The notes below the pieces were generated by a model that ran no database searches, had not been told where the DNA came from, and was given only the letters and a program-made list of their open reading frames with translations. Positions 52,059-61,413 of a stretch of 64,000 nucleotides of DNA are shown here, in pieces. This stretch comes from Streptococcus pantholopis (lineage in GTDB: Bacteria; Bacillota; Bacilli; Lactobacillales; Streptococcaceae). Numbering within the stretch: position 1 is the stretch's first letter; each line of letters starts with the position of its first letter. Made by a program: the position numbers and the translations under genes. Location of the stretch: contig NZ_CP014699.1 in the NCBI RefSeq assembly GCF_001642085.1, forward strand, positions 558,001-622,000, in the 5' to 3' direction.

Positions 52059-53906
52059 TTGAAAACATTATTAATTGGTAACACAAAGGCTGTTACAAAG
52101 TCTTTCATCGAGGCAGCATTTCCAAAAAGCCGGGTATTGATTTTAGGAGAAACCAGTTTAAAGACATCCCGATTGGATAAAATCACTGTCTTTTCAGATT
52201 ATGTTAAAGAAAACTTTATCGAAGAAGTTTTTGAATCTTATGAGTTTGATCAGATTATTTATTTTTCTAACACTCTGTCCTTTAAAAATGAAAGTGTCGG
52301 TGAGCTGGAAAGGCTGCAGGCAGTGCTTCGTTATACGCAGGATCAGGAGAACCTTAAAGTTATTTATCTCACTGGTCCCGAAATTTCCAGCTATAAACAG
52401 GTGCTGGATAGAACTGCTGAGGACTTATGTCTGAATTGGAATAAGCGTTCCAATTCAGGTATTAAAGTCCTCCATAGCCCTTATCTTTATTCAAAACAGT
52501 CAGTGCAAATCTTAGCAGGACTCTTGAAAGACACAGGCGATCAAGAAATAAAGGAGCTTTCTGAAAATTCTCAGGAAATAGCTAATTTTATCGATTTAGA
52601 GGAGTTAGCTGACCTTTTTTATAAGATTTTAGACAGTTGGGATACCAATAGCGATGTGTTCACAATTACCAATCCTTATAAAATAACTTTGCAGGAAGCA
52701 GTTTCTGCATTTAATCAACTGGCTGAAAGAGAAGTCATCTCATTCAAAAAGAAACAAGCCCAAAAGCGTGTTTATACGGAAAAACAAGAGGATATCCTTA
52801 AAAAACGCTACGGCTGGACGATGACAGCTTCCGTTTTGGATAGGCTTCCTGAGCTCTATCAGCTTGCTGTCAAAGAAGCGAAAAAAATTCAAAAGCGGCG
52901 TCGGATCACTCATATTTTGCGAAGAGTCCGCTCTCAGGGACAGATTCAAAAATTGGGAGAAGTCGGAGTTCTCTTTCTATTATCTGAAATTCTTAATTCC
53001 TATACGAGCGCTAATCTGCAATTCAGACTTGTAGATATTCGCTTGCTTTTTGTAGTGCTTATCAGTACAGTGTTTGGAACTTATTTTGGTTTATTTGCTG
53101 CGGGGCTGTCAGCTCTGGCCCTCTTTTTTTCCAATATGGCTTCGGGTACTGACTGGCGGATTATGCTTTATAACACTGAGCAGTGGGTGCCCTTTATTGC
53201 TTACTTGTTCGTTGCTGCTGTTTGTGGTTTTGTACAGACCAAAAATCAGGATGAGAACCGTTCACTGCAAAAAGAAAATGCTGTTTTAAAGGAGCAAAAC
53301 ACGTTTGTACAAAGTGTTTATGCCAATATTATACAAGATAAGCAGAAGCTAAAATACCAAATCATCAGCAGCCGTGATGGGGCAGCGAAATTATTCCATG
53401 TCTTTGAGGAGCTGGATAATCATCCTTATGATGATATTCTGCGTAACAGTACAGCTATTTTGGCAGAGTGGCTGGATTCTGATGATGTTCGTATTTATAC
53501 CTTCCGAAACAGTGTGTTTACCGGGCAGCTCCAGGCTTCTTCCAAAGAACTTCCTGCTGGACAGCAGACCGTAGAATTGATGGATTACCCTAAGGCTATC
53601 CGGCAAATCAAAAATGACGATATCTGGGTGAATAAATCGTTATTGAAGCAGTATCCGACTTATGCTGTCGGCATCAGAATAGCGGGCAAGCTGCAGCATT
53701 TGCTGTGGGTTTCTGATATTAATTATGCCCAGCTGAGCCAGTACCAAATTAATGCTTTTCATATGGTCAGCCAAATGCTGAAATCAGCTCTGGAAAAGGC
53801 TTACTATCAAGAAAAATTTCAACGAAATATTGCTCAGGAACATTCTCCGTTTGATAGTTCCGGTAATGATAGTATCATTCATATTGAAGATAGAAGGGCT
53901 GATTAA
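52059..53906 (+). CDS. pelD: PelD-like membrane protein with SDR-like N-terminus and no GGDEF domain
   Basis: 615 residues from a TTG with AAAAGGAGAGG. Order: an SDR/epimerase-like domain (~1-260), membrane helices (~300-395) containing the FGTYFGLFAAGLSALALFFS hairpin, a coiled coil (~397-440) and a GAF-like domain (~445-590). The PelD of proteobacteria ends in a degenerate c-di-GMP-binding GGDEF domain; here the protein stops after the GAF part and pelE starts 3 bp later, so no room remains for it. This fits streptococci, which lack c-di-GMP. It probably anchors the Pel synthase. Confidence 0.82.
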   Translation: MKTLLIGNTKAVTKSFIEAAFPKSRVLILGETSLKTSRLDKITVFSDYVKENFIEEVFESYEFDQIIYFSNTLSFKNESVGELERLQAVLRYTQDQENLKVIYLTGPEISSYKQVLDRTAEDLCLNWNKRSNSGIKVLHSPYLYSKQSVQILAGLLKDTGDQEIKELSENSQEIANFIDLEELADLFYKILDSWDTNSDVFTITNPYKITLQEAVSAFNQLAEREVISFKKKQAQKRVYTEKQEDILKKRYGWTMTASVLDRLPELYQLAVKEAKKIQKRRRITHILRRVRSQGQIQKLGEVGVLFLLSEILNSYTSANLQFRLVDIRLLFVVLISTVFGTYFGLFAAGLSALALFFSNMASGTDWRIMLYNTEQWVPFIAYLFVAAVCGFVQTKNQDENRSLQKENAVLKEQNTFVQSVYANIIQDKQKLKYQIISSRDGAAKLFHVFEELDNHPYDDILRNSTAILAEWLDSDDVRIYTFRNSVFTGQLQASSKELPAGQQTVELMDYPKAIRQIKNDDIWVNKSLLKQYPTYAVGIRIAGKLQHLLWVSDINYAQLSQYQINAFHMVSQMLKSALEKAYYQEKFQRNIAQEHSPFDSSGNDSIIHIEDRRAD

Positions 53907-53909
53907 CAT

Positions 53910-54803
53910 ATGGAAATAAGACTTGGTTTAGTTATCCTTATTTTTTATCTGCTACTTTGTTTAGGCTTCTATCTGTTTATTCGTAAAAAATTTGCCTTTC
54001 CTGCCTATTATATAATTTTTATCTGCGGATTACCTCTCATCGGTCTTTTGCTGATTGGGATTACGGCTGCTACGCGGCAGGCGGCTTCTGGCAGAATAGA
54101 TATTGACAGTGACGAAGACGATATCAAACAGGAAGGGCCTAGTGACCGAGAGCTAATCCCGAATGATGAAAAAGACAGTAAAAACCTGATTTCTTTGGAA
54201 GAAGCTCTTCTTTTGAAAAATTCTGATTTGGCCAGAGATATTCTATTGGATATTATCGGTGAAAATCCGGAAGAATTTTTGGATTTGTTCTACTTGGCCA
54301 GACTTAATGAAGATGCTGAGGTTGTTCATTATGCAACGACAGTTATTGCAGAACTATCCAGGCAGTATGATTTAAAAATGGCTCAGATGGAAAAGGCGCA
54401 TGCCAAAGAACCGAATAATCTGGAGATTTTAGCAGAATACTGTAATCTGATGGATGCTTATATAAAAAATGCATTTGTGACAGGACAGATGGCTCACTCA
54501 CTGCGCACAGATTTGATAAGTCTCCTAGAGAAAAAAATCCGATTGAAGGAAAGCTTGGTTGATTATGCTAATCTGGTTGAACATCTTTTGAGTGTGCAAA
54601 ATTATGACCGTGCTCAAACCTACATAGACTACATGATGCAAAGCTGGCCCGAAAATGAAAACCCCTGGCTGCTTCAGCTGCAGCTTTTTCTTGGATTGCA
54701 GCAAGGAGATGAAGCCGTGGCTTTAGCCCAAAAAATGAAAGAAAAGAACATCTATATTTCTGCCGAAAATAGAGAAATCGTTGACTTTTGGCAGGTGGCA
54801 TAA
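53910..54803 (+). CDS. pelE: PelE-like membrane protein with TPR-like repeats
   Basis: 297 residues. Two N-terminal membrane segments (~5-24 and ~31-52), an acidic linker (IDIDSDEDDIK), then ~200 residues of alpha-helical repeats (EEALLLKNSDLARDILLDIIGE, AYIKNAFVTG, YDRAQTYIDYMM). This is the usual architecture of PelE, which partners PelD in the inner-membrane synthase complex. The stop codon TAA is shared with the start of a repeat element (54803). Confidence 0.78.
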   Translation: MEIRLGLVILIFYLLLCLGFYLFIRKKFAFPAYYIIFICGLPLIGLLLIGITAATRQAASGRIDIDSDEDDIKQEGPSDRELIPNDEKDSKNLISLEEALLLKNSDLARDILLDIIGENPEEFLDLFYLARLNEDAEVVHYATTVIAELSRQYDLKMAQMEKAHAKEPNNLEILAEYCNLMDAYIKNAFVTGQMAHSLRTDLISLLEKKIRLKESLVDYANLVEHLLSVQNYDRAQTYIDYMMQSWPENENPWLLQLQLFLGLQQGDEAVALAQKMKEKNIYISAENREIVDFWQVA

Positions 54804-55009
54804 ATTGAACACGCCCTAAACGCTGCGGGAAAAAGACGGTCAAATACACAATTGATTTCACAGTTAGGTAGCCGTAAACGTCTGAAAGCTTTGCAGTCTT
54901 AACAGCCAGCCGCACCCTTCTAGTCGTTCTGGCAGGGGTGCGCAGACGAAATCACAGATTTCTGGCTTACCGCCATTTTCCTTTTGCGTTTTTACGGGCT
55001 TTGTATCTT
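54803..55009 (+). repeat. Repeat element, long form, copy 14
   Basis: 207 bp, AATTGAACACGCCCTAA (overlapping the pelE stop) to ACGGGCTTTGTATCTT, with one slightly diverged module. Confidence 0.85.
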
Positions 55010-55014
55010 GGTGT

Positions 55015-55221
55015 AATTGAACACGGGCTAAGCTCTTTGCAAAAAAGACATAGTAAGATTAGAATTGATTTCAAGTCAGCTAGCCGTAGCCGTCTGAAAG
55101 CTTTGTCGTCCTAGCGGCCGACAGCAGCTTTCTAGACATTCTGGCAGGGGTGCGCAGACGAAATCACAGATTTCTGACTTACCGTCATTTTTGCTGTGAG
55201 CTTTTACGCCCTTTGTATCTT
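55015..55221 (+). repeat. Repeat element, long form, copy 15
   Basis: 207 bp, five bases after copy 14, ending CGCCCTTTGTATCTT. The Shine-Dalgarno GAGGAG of the PelA-like gene starts 4 bp later. Confidence 0.85.
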
Positions 55222-55237
55222 GGTGAGGAGTGAAAGA

Positions 55238-57070
55238 GTGATAAAGAAAAGAAGGAAAATTTTCCGAAAAGAGGCTGTTTTTGTTTTAATTATTTTTTTA
55301 GCTATTACGGGTTTTCTTTTCGTACAAAAACGAGGGGAAGTCTACAAAGTGGATTCACAAAATGATACATATCTCACAGGGGATGTTCCCTCCAGCAGTG
55401 AAGTGTTTGCGTCTTTAAGTAAGGATACTTTGCTTATTGTTGACTCAGCAGATCCTTCCAGTCTGGCTGCTCAAGAACAGTTTGAACAGATTCTAAAAGA
55501 TATGAGAATGGGCTATCAGACTGTGGATGTCGAAAAAGAAACTATTCCTGATTTTTCAGCTTATCAAAAAGTCGTTGTTCTGTTATCAGCACTTGACCTT
55601 ATGCAGGAGCGAACTCCTGATTTAATGTCTTGGGTTTCTGACGGCGGCAATGTTCTGTTTGGGACAACTTTATTTCAAGAGGAAATCTTAAAGGGAATCG
55701 ATCGGGATTTGGGTGTTGTGGATTCAAAAGTTGAAAATGCCGTAGTTACCAGTGTTTTTATTGATGAAGCTTTTATGATTGGCGGCGGGAAAGCCTATAA
55801 AATTGATGAACCTTTTGATGCTGCCAGAACAGTTTCTCTGACTGATGACAGCAAGGTTTATGCTTGGGTTGATGATGATGCTAAAAATCCGCTGGTTTGG
55901 GAAAAAGACTATGGTTCCGGTCATTTTGTCATTGATAATTTAGGTTTTTATAATAAATCTGTTCGTGGGATACATGCTGCTTCTTACAGTCTGCTTACTG
56001 ATATAGCTGTTTATCCTGTTATTAACGGATCAACTTATTATCTGGATGATTTCCCTTCTCCTGTTCCAGCTGGAGATGCCAGCTTCATTAAGCGTGACTA
56101 CAATATGTCGGTCTCAGATTTTTACACCAATGTCTGGTGGCCGGATTTATTAAAGCTCCATGAAAAGTACGCTATCAAATACACTGGTCTGGTTATTGAA
56201 AATTATGAGGACGATACGTCTGGAAACATTAAGCGTCAGGATGATACAGAAAGATTCAGTTATTTCGGCAATTCTCTGCTGGCAAATGGTGGTGAAATCG
56301 GTTATCATGGCTATAATCACCAGCCTTTCAGTCTGGATAATGTTGATTATGGTGATATTTACCCTAACTATAAAACCTGGGCCAGTACAGAGGCTATGGC
56401 AGCCTCACTGACAGAACTAGACAGTTTTATTAAAGAGCTTTTTCCCAATATCGAGACGTCAGTCTATATCCCGCCGTCTAATGTTCTTTCAGCTGAAGGC
56501 CGGCAAATGCTGGTCAGCCAGTTTCCTCAGATTAAAAGTATTGCCAGCAATTATTTTTCGGATGACCTTGCTTACAGTCAGGAATTTGAAATTGCCGATG
56601 ACGGGATGATTGAACAGCCACGGACGGTTTCAGGGACAATTTGGGATGATTACACTAAATTGACAGCTTTTTCTGAATTGAACATTCATTTTGTCAATAA
56701 TCACTTTATGCACCCTGACGATGCCTTAGATGAAGACCGAGGTGCTGCAAATGGATGGGCAAAAATGATTGAGAGCTTTGAGGGCGATGTTGCCTGGCTG
56801 CAGGCATCTGCTCCTGATTTACGTAATCTGACAGGTTCTGAGCTTGCTGGAGCTGTGCAGCGTTATGCTATTTTGAAAGTCAGTCAGACCCAAAATGAGA
56901 ATCGTTTGGCTATTGAACTGGAAAACTTTCATGATGAGGCCTATTTAATGGTTCGGCTCAATAATGATGCCAAACCGGGGTCTGTTTCAGGAGGGGACTT
57001 AAGCCATCTGACCGGCAACCTCTATCTTTTGCATGCCAAAAGCGGAACAATCTCAATTGAATTAAATTAA
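55238..57070 (+). CDS. PelA-like protein (DUF2194; deacetylase domain)
   Basis: 610 residues from the GTG at 55238 (GAGGAG 7 nt upstream). One N-terminal anchor (~9-28); the rest is probably outside. The central part resembles a Rossmann-like domain (~60-240), and a polysaccharide-deacetylase-like domain (~260-500) follows with YLDDFPSPVP (catalytic Asp pair), GGEIGYHGYNHQPF (metal His) and SVYIPPSNVLS. No glycoside-hydrolase part of the Pseudomonas PelA type is seen. It likely deacetylates Pel during export. A double repeat element separates it from pelE. Confidence 0.75.
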   Translation: MIKKRRKIFRKEAVFVLIIFLAITGFLFVQKRGEVYKVDSQNDTYLTGDVPSSSEVFASLSKDTLLIVDSADPSSLAAQEQFEQILKDMRMGYQTVDVEKETIPDFSAYQKVVVLLSALDLMQERTPDLMSWVSDGGNVLFGTTLFQEEILKGIDRDLGVVDSKVENAVVTSVFIDEAFMIGGGKAYKIDEPFDAARTVSLTDDSKVYAWVDDDAKNPLVWEKDYGSGHFVIDNLGFYNKSVRGIHAASYSLLTDIAVYPVINGSTYYLDDFPSPVPAGDASFIKRDYNMSVSDFYTNVWWPDLLKLHEKYAIKYTGLVIENYEDDTSGNIKRQDDTERFSYFGNSLLANGGEIGYHGYNHQPFSLDNVDYGDIYPNYKTWASTEAMAASLTELDSFIKELFPNIETSVYIPPSNVLSAEGRQMLVSQFPQIKSIASNYFSDDLAYSQEFEIADDGMIEQPRTVSGTIWDDYTKLTAFSELNIHFVNNHFMHPDDALDEDRGAANGWAKMIESFEGDVAWLQASAPDLRNLTGSELAGAVQRYAILKVSQTQNENRLAIELENFHDEAYLMVRLNNDAKPGSVSGGDLSHLTGNLYLLHAKSGTISIELN

Positions 57071-57079
57071 GGAAATACG

Positions 57080-58501
57080 ATGAAAATTTGTTTAGTTTTA
57101 GAAGGGTCCTACCCCTATGTCCACGGCGGTGTTTCGACTTGGGCCCACCAGTATATAACTGAAATGAAGGAACATGAGTTTATTATCTGGGCTATCGGGG
57201 CCACGAAGAAGAAACGCGGTCAGTTTGTTTATACACTGCCTGAAAATGTTGTGGAAGTCCATGAAGTTTTTTTGGATGATTTAGATACGGATAAGAATGG
57301 AGCGTCAGGCCGTGGCCGAAAACAGCTGACAAAAAATGAATTTCAGGCCTTATCTCAGCTGGTATCCTGTGAGCAGCCCAACTGGTCGACTCTGTTCAAA
57401 CTTTTCCAGTCGGGACAGCTACACCCAACCGAATTTTTAGAAAGCGAAGACTTCCTGCAAATGGTTAGGGAAATCTGCTCAGAAAAGTATCCTTTTATTC
57501 CATTATCAGATGTCTTTCATACCATGCGCTCGATGCTGCTGCCTCTGCTTTGTCTTTTGACTAAAGAAGCACCAAAGGCTGACCTTTATCATGCGATCTC
57601 AACGGGTTATGGCGGTGTTTTAGCAACGCTTGGCGGCTATGTCTATCACAAACCAGTTCTTTTAACAGAACATGGCATCTATACGCGTGAAAGAGAAGAG
57701 GAGATTATTCGGGCTGATTGGGTTTTACCTTCTATGAAAAAACAGTGGACTGACTTTTTCTATATGCTGTCAGAAGTAATCTATTCACGGGCTGACCGTG
57801 TTACCAGCCTGTTTACGAAAGCTCGGGAGACGCAGATTGAAATTGGCTGTGACCCAGCTAAGTGTCAGGTCATTTCTAACGGTATTGACTATGACAGTTT
57901 TTCCAAAATCGCACGAAAAGAGGCTGATGGCTGGATTGATATCGGAGCAGTTATTCGCTTAGCAGCGATAAAAGATGTAAAAACCCTGATTTACGCTTTT
58001 TACGAGGTATCCTCGCGTCTTCCTAATGTCCGCTTGCATATTATGGGCGGCGTAGATGATCAGGAGTATGCGAATGAATGTTATGCTTTGGCAGACAAAC
58101 TGCAGCTGGATAATCTTATTTTTACAGGACGGGTAGATATTAAAGCCTATATGGAAAAACTGGACTTTACAGTTCTGACAAGTATTTCTGAAGGGCAGCC
58201 CTTATCTGTTTTGGAATCAATGGCTGCGGGGCGGCCTTGCGTAACAACAGATGTCGGCTGCTGCCGGGAACTGCTTGAAGGAAAACCAGACGACTCACTT
58301 GGTCTGGCAGGCTACTGTGTCCCGCCGACTTACCGCGAAGGTTTAGCTGAGGCAATGATAAAAATGAGTGAACATCCTATCGCCAGAACACAGATGGGAG
58401 CCATTGCCCAAAAGCGTGCTGAGCGCTATTATCAATATCCGCAAATGATTCAGCAGTATCGACAATTATATAAGGAGTATGAACGTTCATGGCAGGTATA
58501 G
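57080..58501 (+). CDS. pelF: Pel glycosyltransferase PelF
   Basis: 473 residues, GT-B family GT4. It begins MKICLVLEGSYPYVHGGVSTW, the hallmark of PelF, with RADRVTSLFTKARETQIEIGC and VISNGIDYDSF in the middle, and the EX7E-type motif SISEGQPLSVLESMAAGRPCVTT in the C-terminal lobe. It polymerises the Pel chain from UDP-activated amino sugars. Its last 13 bases overlap pelG. Confidence 0.9.
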   Translation: MKICLVLEGSYPYVHGGVSTWAHQYITEMKEHEFIIWAIGATKKKRGQFVYTLPENVVEVHEVFLDDLDTDKNGASGRGRKQLTKNEFQALSQLVSCEQPNWSTLFKLFQSGQLHPTEFLESEDFLQMVREICSEKYPFIPLSDVFHTMRSMLLPLLCLLTKEAPKADLYHAISTGYGGVLATLGGYVYHKPVLLTEHGIYTREREEEIIRADWVLPSMKKQWTDFFYMLSEVIYSRADRVTSLFTKARETQIEIGCDPAKCQVISNGIDYDSFSKIARKEADGWIDIGAVIRLAAIKDVKTLIYAFYEVSSRLPNVRLHIMGGVDDQEYANECYALADKLQLDNLIFTGRVDIKAYMEKLDFTVLTSISEGQPLSVLESMAAGRPCVTTDVGCCRELLEGKPDDSLGLAGYCVPPTYREGLAEAMIKMSEHPIARTQMGAIAQKRAERYYQYPQMIQQYRQLYKEYERSWQV

Positions 58502-59937
58502 GTTTTGAACTAAGAAAAATTCACAATCGGGAAGGATTGCTGTCGAAACAAAAGGCTTACAGTTATGCCGGTATTATTTACGGGGGACCGGTTATCTTAG
58601 GAATAGCGCTTAACGCTGCTGTTGTTTTTCTAAGCTTTACGGGTAAAATGGATAATAGTCAGCGTGACGGTCTGATGGTCTTGCTTTCTTATGCTATTTT
58701 AGCATCATTGGCAGTGTCTAATCTATTCTCTTTTATTGTTACGCGCTATATTTCGGATATGCTCTACGAACATAAAACAGAACGCATTTTACCTTCATTT
58801 TACGCTTCCAGTGCCTGTGCATTGTTTTTGGGAGAAATTTTATACGGAACGTTTCTGATTGTTTCAGGTATTTCCCCCTTGCAGATGATTTTGTCTTTGC
58901 TGCTGTTTGGGGAATTAACGCTTATCTGGAATGCTATGAACTATTTGACGGTCATTAAGGATTACCGCAGTATTATCACAGGTTTTTTGGCTGCCGTTGT
59001 CACTACCCTTCTGCTTGGCTTTTTCAGTCTCTCTCTGGCTTTTTCAGACGGCCTGCTTTGCAGTGTTGTTTTAGCTTACGGCCTGATGCTTTTGTGGTTG
59101 GTTTGGCTTTTAAACCGATATTTTCCTGCTAATCACCGGCCTTCTTTTGAATTTTTAAAATGGTTTGATTCCTTCTTTGACTTATGCAAAGTCGGCATTT
59201 ATTTGTTTATCGGGCTTTTTGCCCATATTGTTGTGATTTGGTTCAGTCCTTTAGGCAGAGAAATGGCAGGCATTTTCCGCAGTGCTCCGGCTTATGATAT
59301 TCCGGCTATGTTTGCTTTTTTAACCACTCTTGTGTCAACTGTTAATTTTGTGATATCTGTTGAGGTTTTCTTTTATCCGAAGTTTAAAACCTATTACCGG
59401 CTTTACAATGAAGGGGGAAATCTTTTAGAAATTGAAGAGAGTGAAGTCGAGATGCTGGAGGTTCTTAATAATGAATTAAAGTATTTGGGCTGGAAACAGT
59501 TGTTAGCCACTATTTTGGTTATGTTTGCTGGGACGACACTTTTAGATTATTTGCCTCTGGGTTTTAATGGTCAGATGCGGGGCTATTTTCAGACTCTTTG
59601 TCTGGCTTACGGTCTGTATGCTGTCGGCAATGCCTATTTGATGGCCTTGCTTTACTTTGCTGATTATAAGGGAGCTAAGAAATGTGCAGGACTTTTTGCT
59701 GTGGCCAGCCTTTTCTTGACTATTGCTTCGCAGTTTTTTGATAAATATTTTTATGGTTTTGGTTTTCTTGCAGCATCAGCCTTGCTGTTTATCTTTGCCT
59801 CTGCCAGATTAAATACTTTTACAGAAGACTTACCCTACCATGTGCTGGGCAGACAGCCACTGAATCATGCAGAAAAGAGCGGTTTTTTCACACATTTGGC
59901 AAACTGGCTGGGGAATGAAGAAAAAAACTTTGATTGA
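58489..59937 (+). CDS. pelG: Pel polysaccharide exporter PelG
   Basis: 482 residues with about twelve membrane helices and the PelG start MAGIGFELRKI. It is related to Wzx-type flippases and moves the polymer across the membrane while PelF extends it. It is translationally coupled to pelF by overlap. Confidence 0.9.
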   Translation: MAGIGFELRKIHNREGLLSKQKAYSYAGIIYGGPVILGIALNAAVVFLSFTGKMDNSQRDGLMVLLSYAILASLAVSNLFSFIVTRYISDMLYEHKTERILPSFYASSACALFLGEILYGTFLIVSGISPLQMILSLLLFGELTLIWNAMNYLTVIKDYRSIITGFLAAVVTTLLLGFFSLSLAFSDGLLCSVVLAYGLMLLWLVWLLNRYFPANHRPSFEFLKWFDSFFDLCKVGIYLFIGLFAHIVVIWFSPLGREMAGIFRSAPAYDIPAMFAFLTTLVSTVNFVISVEVFFYPKFKTYYRLYNEGGNLLEIEESEVEMLEVLNNELKYLGWKQLLATILVMFAGTTLLDYLPLGFNGQMRGYFQTLCLAYGLYAVGNAYLMALLYFADYKGAKKCAGLFAVASLFLTIASQFFDKYFYGFGFLAASALLFIFASARLNTFTEDLPYHVLGRQPLNHAEKSGFFTHLANWLGNEEKNFD

Positions 59938-60011
59938 TAAATAGCTTGTTCAAACAGCGGTAATTTAGTATAATGACAGGGATATTTTACTAACTTAGAA
60001 AAGGCGGGATA

Positions 60012-61376
60012 ATGAGAAAGAAAGTGCTGATAAGTTTTATCGTTCTGACTGTTGTCGGTTTAAGTTTTTTAATTTCAACTTATTTCATGAAAAGATCTAT
60101 ATATAAAAGGACTTATTCCTATTCGGATAATATTTTAGCCAATCCCTTGATGGGATATGCACCATCCGCCCTTGAAGATGTAGTATCTGATGATATCAGC
60201 TTAGTGTATGTGGACATTACCTGGAAAGAGCTGGAAGCTGAAAAAGGGGTTTATAATTGGGAAGCCATTGAAGAAGAAAATCAATTTGCCAGATGGCGGG
60301 ATGAAGGCAAACACATCGTCCTGCGTTTTGTTTTAGACTATCCGTCTGATGACAGACACCAGGATATTCCTGAATGGCTGACAGATGAGATGGCTGATCC
60401 TGGCGACTGGTACCGTTCGGAACTTGGGAAGGGTTTCTCACCGAATTATGCTGACGAAAATTTAATCAGCTATTACCAAAGGGCTGTAGAAGCAATGGGA
60501 GAGCACTGGGGAAATGAAGAGTTAATCAGTTTCATTGAACTTGGCGGCTTAGGACACTGGGGAGAATGGCATGTTGACCTCGAGGCTGGTATCAGACAGC
60601 TCCCCGATGCATCTGTGAGAGAACAGTATATAGAACCTTGGCTGTCTGCTTTTCCTAAGGCGGATTTGCTGATGCGCCGGTCTTTTAAAGCTGCTGAGAA
60701 GTATCAGCTTGGCCTTTATAATGATATGGCCGGCCATCTGACCAGCACCAATGAATGGCTGGACTGGATTGAGTCAGGCGGTGTTTATGATCAAACAGGA
60801 GAAAAGGATCTTGTGGCCATGCCGGATGCTTGGCAGGAATCGCCAATTGGCGGTGAATTTACCAGCTCTAATACGATGAAGACCATGCTGGTGAAGAATT
60901 TAGAACAGACCGTCCATCTCATCCGGGAGTCTCACACAACTTTTCTCGGTCCTAAAATTGCTCAGAATGTCAGCGATAATAAAAAAGGCTATAACACGGT
61001 TTTAAAAAATATGGGCTACCGTTTATGGCTCTCTGCAGCAGATCTGAAGGAGAGCGGCAGCAGTACAGAACTGACTATGACATGGAAAAATTCTGGGGTA
61101 GCCCCTTTTTACAGGGACTGGCAGGCTTATGTCTATGTTCAGGATCTTACGGGAAGAGTGGTTGAAAAGGCGGAACTTCCTCTTGAGCTGACTAGTTTGC
61201 TGCCGGATACAGAGCAAACAGTCTCCGTAGATTTAACAACAAAAGATGTGGCTGATGCCACTAAAAATCAATACCGTATTTCAATAGGAATTGTTGATCC
61301 AATGACAGGCAAAGATGCTGTCTATTTTGCAGTGAAAGGCCAGGAAGAGCAAAATCGCTTGGTTTTATTTGAGTGA
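60012..61376 (+). CDS. DUF4832 protein, membrane-anchored TIM-barrel-like candidate glycosidase
   Basis: 454 residues. One N-terminal membrane segment (~6-26). The barrel-like region (~35-330) contains YVDITWKELEAEKGVYNWE and FIELGGLGHWGEWHVD, which resemble the acid/base and nucleophile strands of clan-A glycosidases. The last ~110 residues form the DUF4832 beta domain. It follows pelG by 74 bp with its own AAAGGCGGG. It may trim or bind the Pel polymer, taking the place of the missing PelA hydrolase part. This is inference. Confidence 0.7.
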   Translation: MRKKVLISFIVLTVVGLSFLISTYFMKRSIYKRTYSYSDNILANPLMGYAPSALEDVVSDDISLVYVDITWKELEAEKGVYNWEAIEEENQFARWRDEGKHIVLRFVLDYPSDDRHQDIPEWLTDEMADPGDWYRSELGKGFSPNYADENLISYYQRAVEAMGEHWGNEELISFIELGGLGHWGEWHVDLEAGIRQLPDASVREQYIEPWLSAFPKADLLMRRSFKAAEKYQLGLYNDMAGHLTSTNEWLDWIESGGVYDQTGEKDLVAMPDAWQESPIGGEFTSSNTMKTMLVKNLEQTVHLIRESHTTFLGPKIAQNVSDNKKGYNTVLKNMGYRLWLSAADLKESGSSTELTMTWKNSGVAPFYRDWQAYVYVQDLTGRVVEKAELPLELTSLLPDTEQTVSVDLTTKDVADATKNQYRISIGIVDPMTGKDAVYFAVKGQEEQNRLVLFE

Positions 61377-61413
61377 CAGATGTCCTGCTATTATTTAGAA
61401 AATGAGGTAAAAT

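Noticed and set aside
52059..53910. Frameshift hiding a GGDEF domain at the end of pelD
   Set aside because: pelE starts 3 bp after the pelD stop with family-like sequence, so there is no room for about 170 more residues.
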